Positions 55,331 to 64,000 of a DNA stretch of 64,000 nt are shown here, in pieces. Source of the DNA: Paulownia fortunei (Eukaryota; Streptophyta; Magnoliopsida; Lamiales; Paulowniaceae). Position 1 is the stretch's first letter. Each line of letters begins with the position of its first letter. Both the position numbers and the translations under genes were made by a program. The stretch covers positions 4,398,642-4,462,641 of the forward strand of contig CM033116.1 in assembly GCA_019321725.1 (NCBI GenBank). Reading direction: 5' to 3'. The notes beneath the pieces are model-generated. The model was not told the origin of the DNA, did no database searches, and saw only the letters and a program-made list of their open reading frames with translations.

Positions 55331-58300
55331 TATTATACAAGAAAATAACTAAAAATTAATGAAAAATAAAATTTAAAAAACACAATTTATTGCGTTATGT
55401 TCAATTGAAAAGCTTCGTTCCACATACCAAGACAAAAAAAATTACAATATCAAAGAGATTATAGAGATTTTTGATATTCTCTCACCACAAATCCTTTTAA
55501 TAAATGTGCTAAAACGGTAGTTGCATAATTAACATTTGCTGCTAATTTGTATTTTGCCTTCTAGTTTATATATTATCCTTTATTATACCAAAAAAAGTAA
55601 ATATAATTGATGTATAATATGAAGAGCTCTCATGAAAAAGTGTAAATTATGAGTAGTTCAACTTAATAAAATACCCTAGCTTCACATAAAAGTAGTTATA
55701 GATTTTGGGAAAAATAAAGAAGAATGAACTTAACCTTCAAAAATGGCAAATAGCGGATCCTAATGTATCTGCGAAAGCTGGTAATGGAGCTCAATATTGG
55801 GGGTTTTCCCACCTTGATAGGCTTCCCTTTATTATCAACCAATGGATTCTTCTTTAAATACTAATACATAAGCCCCTTCATTTCTTTGTATTTTATGGGA
55901 TTCCTCAGAGATGAACCAACATGATAAATTATCAACTCATTAGAAGGTTGATGTGAATGTATTGTCATTGCTACAAGGATAGAGTTCACCACCATGTCAG
56001 CTGGTATCTGGAAAAAAAAAAAAAAAACAAAAATTGGAAATTTCCTGGCATTTCTGTCAAATATATCTCATTATATGTGTATTTATCAGTTTATATGTGT
56101 GTGCATCAGTTTATGTGTTTGTGTATATAATTCATCTGAAAATGATGTAATAGTTCCTTGAAAACTTACTCACCACATCTGGTGTTGAGCCAGGATCACC
56201 AAGGAAGACTTTTAGTTTTCGTTTCCCATAAGCAACAAAGATGCTGTCAATGGTTCTGTATTGCAAGTCGACAGCAAGTTTTATTACATATTTGCTTAGA
56301 AATAATTGAGATTACACTATTATATAATTATTACTTGAAGAAGTATGTATCCATAATCTTGCATCAGATAAGTACATGTTTGTAGTAATTACCTTAGACC
56401 TTCCATCCAACCTGGGATTGGTTCTCTGCAAGTACTTGATATAATTGTCGGGCGGACGATGATGACATGAATGTTTTCCTTAAACTTCTCCAAAAGCATC
56501 TCTCCCATTGCTTTTGTATAGCAATAAGTATTTGGCCATCCATGCAAAATTGCCCTGTTATATATGGTTCAACAGACTTGTTATCTATAAAAAAATGAAA
56601 TACAAAGTAACTTTATGGGACTATAGCAGAAAACTTGTAACTAGTTTTATCATGTTAAAGTTACTTCCAAGTGTTGAAGTTTACAGTGTTATACATAGTA
56701 AGAATGATTAAATACTTGACCTTTATTTATGGTGCGAAATAAATGATGTTTTACGTTTATTTATGGTGTGAAATAGAGGATAAAATACATCAAGTGACAT
56801 CTTTATAAAAGAAATAGCAAACAGAAGAAAACTACACCCTCCATCCCAAAGAAAAAAAAAGAAAAAATTTCTATTAGGGTATCCAAAAAGCAAGTTAATT
56901 TGTTACTCTCCGACCCATAAGATGGGAGCTCTAAAGCCAGCTTTTATATCATTCTGTCATTGGCTCATGATCATTGGATAGGGTCTGCAAGTGAGATTCA
57001 ACACAATAGACTCAACTAGCAATTATTTTACATTCGTTCTCCTATTACAAAAATGATAATCTAAGTTGCTAAAATACTCTATTATACTCACTTAAAAATT
57101 AGTTCAAAATATTTTCCACAATCTATATGGGATATTACAAATTTTTTGTATCTTGCAATATTATCTTGAAAAGATGGTTAAAAAGTAATGGTGTTTTATC
57201 ATTACTTTTATTAAAAAAGAAAATTGTTTTCTTGGAAATGAATGAGCAAAAAAAATAAAAAATAAAAAATGGAGCAGCAGTAATTTGAAGTCATCTAACT
57301 ATATGCTTTATTTTTAGCAGCAGTAGTAAAAGTGTATATAACCTTTCAATACCCAAGTTCTTGAGAGTTGAAATCAACTCCTTCTCAGTCATATTCTGAG
57401 CTTGAAGTTGTGTTTTTTTTTCTCTCCACTAACTTCTTCTCTGCCTTGATGTCTAAATAGGAGGCTTTAGCTCCTTCAAGAGTTTCACCCATATTAAATG
57501 GTTTCTCTAGCACAAGTCCTGACCTTGTGCCATGCACATAAGCTACAAAGCAAAATTTCGCACACACAAATAATCAAGATCCCAGATTAGAAGCTGAAAT
57601 ATATTTAACAAACTTTGATGGATTTCTATTGTATTTAGATAACATGTATTTATATCTAACCTGTGGATATATGGAGAAGCGACTTTAATTTTGAACATTT
57701 TTTATCGAAGTTCAAAATATGCATAGCTCCAAAAGCATTGATATCCATAGCAACATCATACCTGAGTAATTATTAAACCAAGAAGTAAAAAAGGAAGACA
57801 AATTTCTTTATCTTTGATCAACTATATATACAACACATATATAAATATCTTAGTCATTTGGACCATATTATAACGGGGTTTATTTCTCTTGAAGCTTCAA
57901 AACAATTACCCACTCTCAAGCATTAAAAGTTTTGAATGCATTTGTTGATTTGCAATTTGTACTATTAGATTACTAGGAATATGATTTCCGTATGACTATA
58001 AGCTATTGAAACAATTACGAAAGTCTTCCACTAAAATTTGTCCAAAATACAAAAAATATTTTTGTGATTTGTCGAAAATTGTAAGCTTTTGGACAAAATG
58101 GGGTATTTATCTTCAGTTAAAACTATACAAATCTCCTGTGAAATTTGTCCAATATAATCAAATGTCCATTGTGATATGCTTAATTAGACAAATATTCCCC
58201 GAAGTTTGCGTGACACATAAGTATAACCTTACAATTTATCCACAAGAAAAGACAATGAGGTGACCCTAACATTGGAACACTTTTACCTAATTTTTACTTC

Positions 58301-58652
58301 ATTGATTTGACAAAACCAAACCATGTAGATACCTTGTGTCGTGATGCGAATGTTTTACTTCAATAGTAAGTTTTTTATTATTATTTTTTAATTTCTTACC
58401 TAATTTTCATGGGTTGTTATGGAATAAATGCAATATTTTTTTTATTAATACCTTTCATCATACTTGGTTGTTGCAGCTGAGTTGATAATAAAATCTATTT
58501 CTCCCCACATCTCATCAATCAACTCTGCATTTATGATTCCTAAGTTGACGGGAAACATCTCCTGAAACTGGTATAACTTTTGACGATAAAAGAAAAGTTA
58601 TATTTGCTCCCCACTTGTCCCTCAAAACTCCAAACAATTGGGTATCGACAAT

Positions 58653-59319
58653 CTGCAAAGAGAACATCAATTATTAAATCATGTACTTCGAGAGTTTGGG
58701 ATGCTTGAACAAATCGACATATTTGAATTTATTTATTATTATTTTTTGAATTTTTATGTTGTCATCGTAAAGTTTGAAGTCAAATTTAAATAATAGTATT
58801 TTAAACTTAAACCAAAATAACATTTATACATATATATATATAGGATCCAACTTGGGTAAAAAGTTCAAATAAAAATCAAACAAGATCTGTACTATGAAAA
58901 CTAAAGCTCAAATTTTTTCCGATTTTAGCCATGCAAAATATAAATCAGTAGGGTCATAATTCAAGTCCCAATACAAGACATCTCAACAACTGCTAGGGAA
59001 TTTCTTCCCCAAATTAATTCATGAAATATAGGTGCAAGTGATAGAAACATAGAACCCAGCATAGTCTTTCTATCAATTGATCAGTAGTTAGTTCCATACT
59101 TGCATTTGCTGCTACTTTTTATTCTCCCTTATATATAAAAATCTATTATACAATCCTTTAGTATAAGATAAAATAGTAGATATATTTGATTTATAATATT
59201 GATAGCTCTCGTGAAAAAAGTGTAAATTTATGAGTAGTTCAGTTCATGAAAATACACTAGCTGCACATAAAATTTTTAGATTCTGGGAAAAACAAAGAAT
59301 AATTAACGAAAAACTTAAC
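58653..59319. other. Duplicated FAR intron/flank sequence
   Basis: From about 59090 to 59319 the sequence aligns with the intron next to the 55735 exon edge (about 55520-55734). Shared blocks are ATTTGCTGCTA, AGCTCTC(A/G)TGAAAAA, TTATGAGTAGTTCA and CTTAACCTTCAAAAATGG. It is therefore part of a segmental duplication. The rest, nearer 58653, is AT-rich with nothing recognised; the missing first exon of the main FAR copy was not found here. Confidence 0.65.
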
Positions 59320-59593
59320 CTTCAAAAATGGCAAATATCGGATCCTAATGTATCTGCGAAAGCTGGTAAATGGAGCTCAATATTGGGGGTTTTCCCACCT
59401 TGATAGGCTTCCCTGTACTATCAACCAATGAATTCTTCTTTAAATACTGATACATAAGCCCCTTGATTTCTTTGTATTTTAAGGGATTGCTTAGAGATGA
59501 GCCAATATGATAAATTATCAACTCATTAGAAGGTTGATGTGAATGTATTGTCATTGCTACAAGGATAGAGTTCACCACCATATCAGCTGGTAT
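59320..59593 (-). pseudogene. FAR: Partial second copy of the fatty acyl-CoA reductase gene (one exon)
   Basis: This 274-bp segment is a near-copy of the main pseudogene's 273-bp exon at 55735-56007. It encodes [18 protein letters not shown], then NELIIYHIGSSLSNPLKYKE and KGKPIKVGK-like sequence (here STGKPIKVGKPP). It keeps CAG (Gln) where the main copy has a TAG stop. It carries its own lesions: an extra T after GAGCTCCATT shifts the frame and leads to a stop, and the splice acceptor before the exon reads CAT instead of CAG. Homology to the main copy ends abruptly at about 59643, where unrelated sequence begins. No other FAR exon is attached. Confidence 0.85.
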
Positions 59594-59643
59594 ATGAAGA
59601 AAAACAAAATGAGTTGGAAATCCATGGGGGCCTTGCATTTCTG

Positions 59644-61430
59644 ATGAGTTGGTTTTATACCCATTAATTGAGTACTATTTGTTTAATTTTTGAGATTTTT
59701 GTGAGTTTTATAATCGTTTTTAGTATCTATTTTGCAGATTTGAAAATAAAGGAAGAATGTCACTTTGATGTACTAAAATCTATATTCATCTTATATTTTT
59801 TCAAAAAATAAAATAAAATCATCCGAATCCAGTAGCTAAAGCGCCTAAGCTATGCAACTATTGGAAAATGAACATTTTTGAGTGAAGATAATTAAGGGCA
59901 AAAATCTCATTTTTGCCATTTTTAGGATATCTCTCATCAATTTTAAGTATCTCAAGAGGCTCCAAGTCAGTTTTTTGCGGGGAAAGAGAGGAGAAGAGTG
60001 AAAAGAAGCCAAGAAAGAAAAAGGAAGAAAATGAGTAGACAAGGAGAAGATGAGATAATTCTTCCAAAATTTGAGAAGAAAACATCTATAAGGAAAGAAA
60101 TTTATCATCGTCCATTTTCTCTCTTTAATTATGTTCATGAATATTTTTAAGTTATTATTTATTTTTACTACCGTAAATTAATTTCTTTTTCTAGGGGTGT
60201 GATTTAATCTAATTAAGATATTTTGAATATTTGTATCAATTCAATTTTTGATTTATTTTCAAGTTGAGTTTTCTATACGGTTCCTAATATTTTCAATTAC
60301 TTGGTCACTAATTGAATGATTTGCTAATTATATTGATTCGGAAGGTGATATATGTGCCTAGTTCTATGTGTAGAAAACTATAAATTGCATGTGAGATAGA
60401 AATATACTTGCATGGTTTGTGTAGTATTGTTTGAAATTCATAAAATTTAATGAGTTATTAATTATTGTAATTCACATAGGAATATAGTGAGTTAGTAATT
60501 GATAATATTTTCATTAGATCTAGAGAGAAACTAGTGAATAATTTAAGACATCTCGACTATCACTTAGGAAATAAATTAAGACTGGTGAGATAATATTCAA
60601 TTCGAATTAATTATAATGAAATCATAAACCCTAAGTTCATTTTGTTTTCTTTTCATTAAAGTTTGTAATTTTTATTATTTTCATTGGAGTTTTATTAGTT
60701 TTCGTAATGTTGTGAAAATATGTTGAGTTAATTGTTTTGAGATAGAAAAATTATGGGGTTGGAATGATACTATGTTTAGTTTTTTTATTTTGAAAAGAAT
60801 ATATATATATATATAATATGAAGTGATTGTGGGGTTCATATATACTTTTTTTATGTGAGTTGTATAATTTATAAGAGTAAAATGTGGAATGTGGGTTCCA
60901 TGGTGATGATTTAATAGGTTAATAAAAAATGATTGATGGGAGATAGTGGGTAATAATTGATCCTCAAGAGTAGTGTTGGGAGATGAGGAGAAATAAATAA
61001 CATTACACCACCAATCTATAAAAACATATCAGAAGTCCAACAGATAGAAGGAAATGCACTTTTGGTCATCTGGTCATTATTGGTTCTTTAGAACCGCCCC
61101 TCATCCCCCGAAAAAAAAAATGAGAGAGAAATCGAAAATGCAATTGAGTAATAGCATATATGTGCACATACTTCAACCCTTCAAAATTGTTACTTCTTCC
61201 ATGCATTTTAAATCCACCTTTAAAAATCTCCACCCCAAGAACACCACCCAAGATGACAGGTAAAATATCTTAAAAAGTTTTTGGTTTGGTTCACCATATG
61301 TTCGGTGATAGTGACAGGAAGGCATTGTTGAAAATTTTATTTATTTATTTCTCCTATTTTACTTTACTATATTTTATTTTTGAATTTGTATTACAACCCT
61401 AGATTAGTCATAAGAATGCATTTGCAGGGG
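59644..61430. other. Unrelated AT-rich, repeat-like DNA that cuts off FAR copy 2
   Basis: It begins right after the point where similarity to the main FAR copy ends. The start (ATGAGTTGGTTTTATACCCA) and the later run with TCTTTTTCTAGGGGTGTGAT resemble plant LTR-retrotransposon sequence, but I could not find matching ends or a target duplication. No gene is supported; the minus-strand frames at 59845-60138 and 61066-61251 lack domains. Confidence 0.4.
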
Positions 61431-61435
61431 AGACA

Positions 61436-61477
61436 ATTAGAGACAATTGTTTGAATTAAACATGGTCAAGGTTCATA
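61436..61477. repeat. 42-bp direct repeat of sequence 3' of the FAR pseudogene
   Basis: ATTAGAGACAATTGTTTGAA and the following 22 bases are identical to 54068-54109, which lies about 110 bp beyond the 3' end of the main FAR copy. Similarity stops on both sides. It may mark the edge of another duplicated FAR unit or a small dispersed repeat. Confidence 0.8.
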
Positions 61478-63300
61478 TGTAGGCTGGAATCAAAATTATA
61501 TCATCCTAATTGAAATACAAATCAATTTGCACCATCATATCAATCGAGTTATTTTAAAGTGTTTGATTCATCATTCTTTACAAGCTCGTTTAGTTGCGAA
61601 ATGTTTAGAATTATCCTTCAAATTGCAATTTCATTTTCCCCATATGTGTCCAAACTATTTAAACATATTATTCTTGCTTCCTATTAGTACATTGAACCTC
61701 AATATTCATACTCCATGTGGTTCTCTATCTCTATCAAAAATCGCTCTAAATAATTTAATGCTTATGACTAGTGAGAGTTGGAGTGCACTAGCTTATAGCG
61801 CGAATAACAAAAAAAGACAAATAGAGTGCATTATTCAATACCTCACACTCATAAACCTGTACTTGTTTTAGAGAACTAGCTCTAGAGAATAAATAGCCCA
61901 TATTTTTTTTTCAGCAGGTTTTTCCCGCTAGAAAAATTTGTGCAGATGGAGATTGATCTTAACAAGTTAGCCAATAAAGCCTCCTCCAACTAATACAGTC
62001 ATCTTCCTAACATCTCATGCCACGATATAATTAAAACAAAAAATTATGGAAGAAGTACAAGAAAAGCTACCTCAAGCCAACCGTATCACAAACATGACCT
62101 ATATCTTAAAGGTCTCTTACATGAAAGATGGAAAAATCTACTCACTCAACTAAAGTCTTATAAGTGCATCAATTCAATAGATTGTTTCAAATCTAGTATC
62201 TTTTGCACATCTCCATGGAGTAGCTCACACCAATTGTTGAGTTTGAAAAATAGCTCATGCCCTTTGCTCAACTTGAGGTGGCATTGTAAACTTATAATGC
62301 CTCATCTTATGCGCCATTTAAACAAAATAACTACACAATACTCGATAATAATCTGCTCAATCTCCTATTTCATGCTATGTTTCATCAACTTCTACTATCC
62401 ATTGAATGACAGAATTGAGAATATCAGTAAATGAGAGAGTTTTAAGTAGTCAAACTTCATCTCAGTACAATTATGAGCGAATTGACCAATCTTATTATTG
62501 TACTTGACATTTGTTGACGCTTAGTGGCTTTTATCACTAAGTTGATACATCTTACTTCATTAGATCAAATTTACGATTCTACTTTTAACTTTTGCTCTTA
62601 CCAAGCTACGTTTACCTTTTCCAACACTAACCCAAGTTAGTTTATATTGGTCAACATGAGGGACAAGAATAATTACTTGTATATTTTTCGACTCTCAACA
62701 ATCAGCCTCAAATTAGGCGATTATTATAAAAAATATATTAGTTTTATTTATAAGCCAGCTCAAAAAATGACTTTAGGTCAACTAGAATTTTTTAATTATG
62801 AACAAACTCATATAACAAAATAGAGCTCAAACTCTTTTATTAATTTCTTGTATTTGCAACTTACACAAATTAAAATGCAAACGCGATTTTTGGTCAACTA
62901 GTATATTGTCAGCTCCTAACTTAAAATCTTATATTTTCGGCTTAAACAAATTAAAGCACAAATTTTAATCTAAGTCCACTACCATATTGTCAGCATCTAA
63001 GTCGCTGACAATATTGGACAACTTGTCTATTTTCCTACTTAATTGGTTTAAAATGTAAAATTAATGAGTTGGTCTAAAATTTCTAAATTAATTGCGCAAA
63101 AAATATAAGTACTAGTCTAATATTTTATTCTAGATCCAAGTAAATTATTTATTATTCCTTTATACTCAGTGAAATAAAAAAATTTACAATTCAGGCTAGT
63201 AATCATCTCTCACTAAGTAAAATGTATAATAAAAAATTACTGATCATAAATAAAATACAAATTTATCCACACATATATTATAAATGCCAATATACAATAT
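61478..63300. other. Repeat-derived DNA, not resolved
   Basis: The composition is mixed, with frames at 61527-61871 and 62234-62434 that show no domain. Part of it, toward the right, is probably leader or internal sequence of the copia element whose primer-binding site is at 63765. No gag or pol motif was recognised. Confidence 0.4.
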
Positions 63301-63764
63301 GAATAATAAAATATTAGGTCTCTATGGGCGACATTGATATTTAATGCATCATGTTGAGATAATTTTGGCCCATGGTGGTAAAATAAAAAATATCCCCGCT
63401 AAAATTAATATACATGGCCTCCAAAAAATGGTCCAGTAAATACATGTCTTGAAAATAATAAAAAATTATATCAGCTCCTCCTCCAACACCGGCCGTCCTA
63501 TTACGACGATCAAATCGGTTTTCCGGCAAGAGAAATTAATTTTCAGTCAAAAACTTTAAAAAATCATATCCTACTCATTTTAAGTCTGTTTTTAACGAAT
63601 TTTATATCGTTTCAAACCTCTTTTCATGATCTATAACATAGCATAAAAATTTCATAACAAAATATCAAAAACAGGTTTGATTTTGAGTCTAAAAAATAAT
63701 ATTTTTTAAGCATAAAAATATATACATGAATTCAATCATTCAAAACTGCGAGAACGAGCCCTAT

Positions 63765-63779
63765 TGGCTCTAATACCAC
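63765..63779 (-). other. Copia primer-binding site (initiator Met tRNA type)
   Basis: The minus strand reads GTGGTATTAGAGCCA. Plant Ty1/copia elements use TGGTATCAGAGC, complementary to the 3' end of initiator tRNA-Met; here one base differs (T for C). Its position directly inside an LTR end supports the call. Confidence 0.8.
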
Positions 63780-64000
63780 TGTAAGAATATTAACAACAAT
63801 ATATAATAAGTGGATTGGATATACAAATATGTAGCGGATTGTTGATCCACGTATCCCGAATCAAGCTTGTCTACCAGTCTTCTTTTGATCGAACCACGAA
63901 CATATCTTTCTTATTGGTGATGAATAACTACTAGAATTATTCACTCAATTACATAACTCAAATCCTTGGAGTATGTGGAGATGCTCTAAGAAAGACTGAG
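63780..64000 (-). repeat. Partial copia LTR at the window edge
   Basis: It begins with TG at 63780 on the plus strand, which is the CA end of the LTR on its own strand. It includes GGATTGTTGATCCACGTATC near 63837. Only the first 221 bases are in the window. Confidence 0.6.

Larger units (their letters stand above)
54221..58652 (-). pseudogene. FAR: Fatty acyl-CoA reductase (alcohol-forming) pseudogene, main copy
   Basis: Eight exons can be followed on the minus strand: 58452-58652, 57661-57761, 57343-57542, 56393-56554, 56174-56255, 55735-56007, 54479-54606 and 54221-54374. Splice sites and phases agree throughout. Recognisable FAR blocks are [73 protein letters not shown] (with the YxxxK active site), [45 protein letters not shown] and, in the C-terminal domain, FDDSNTENLRMAMRES. 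Lesions are a frameshift in the first exon seen (about 58548-58553), a one-base frameshift at an A9 run in 57343-57542 (about 57412-57421), and a TAG in place of Gln near 55862. The first exon with the NAD(P)-binding GATGFL motif is missing. Intact FARs make fatty alcohols for cuticle wax, suberin or pollen wall. It is convergent with VPS4. Confidence 0.87.
63300..64000 (-). mobile_element. Ty1/copia retrotransposon 5' end (LTR, primer-binding site, leader), running off the window
   Basis: On the minus strand an LTR ends AATATTCTTACA (plus-strand TG at 63780). It is followed at once by a primer-binding site and then a leader whose blocks, CAATAGGGCTCGTTCTCGCAG, here cited only for its first 20 bases, and CCGGAAAACCGATTTGATCG, resemble copia leaders. 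A short frame at 63341-63529 (start MPENRFDRRN) lies in the leader and is not a gene on present evidence. The LTR continues past 64000, so its length and target duplication cannot be seen. The coding part appears to be missing or decayed to the left. Confidence 0.65.

Noticed and set aside
63765..63779. tRNA-like match
   Set aside because: It is the short complement to a tRNA 3' end used as a retrotransposon primer site, not a tRNA gene; no cloverleaf is present.

Overview
This is nuclear DNA from a flowering plant, almost certainly a eudicot. The signs are spliced genes with GT-AG introns, plant-specific families (TFL1/CEN-type PEBP, WIP zinc fingers, plant sialyltransferase-like proteins, alcohol-forming acyl-CoA reductases), very AT-rich intergenic DNA and many decayed plant transposons. 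The general look of the CEN and VPS4 proteins suits an asterid such as a member of Lamiales, but that is a weak inference.

Layout. 1-3.4 kb: a complete four-exon CENTRORADIALIS/TFL1-like gene (+) with a long-TIR MITE in intron 1. 3.4-20.6 kb: gene-poor DNA holding a perfect 165-bp tandem duplication, a 2.25-kb solo LTR with a perfect 5-bp target duplication (6504-8754), other diverged tandem duplications and a possible CACTA remnant. 20.6-23.2 kb: a two-exon WIP-type C2H2 zinc-finger gene (+) with an unusual extra residue in its third finger. 27.4-28.6 kb: an intact single-exon GT29 sialyltransferase-like gene (-). 28.6-46.3 kb: repeat-dominated DNA with a probable 2-kb hAT-like element, a MITE, short tandem duplications and a gag-bearing Ty3/gypsy element that has lost pol. 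46.3-53.5 kb: a complete eight-exon VPS4/SKD1 AAA-ATPase gene (+) with a short uORF overlapping its start codon. 54.2-59.6 kb: a decayed, tandemly duplicated fatty acyl-CoA reductase locus (-). The main copy has two frameshifts, an in-frame stop and a solo LTR in an intron; the partial copy has lost a splice acceptor. 59.6-64 kb: repeat-derived DNA ending in the leader, primer-binding site and first LTR of a minus-strand Ty1/copia element that runs off the window.

The genes do not form an operon or cluster. They act in separate processes: meristem identity and flowering, transcription in organ or seed-coat development, Golgi glycosylation affecting pollen, and ESCRT disassembly. I found no convincing undescribed biological system. 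The best leads are the tandem FAR pseudogene pair with its exact lesions, the C-X3-C finger in the WIP protein, and the VPS4 uORF. No tRNA, rRNA or CRISPR feature was seen.
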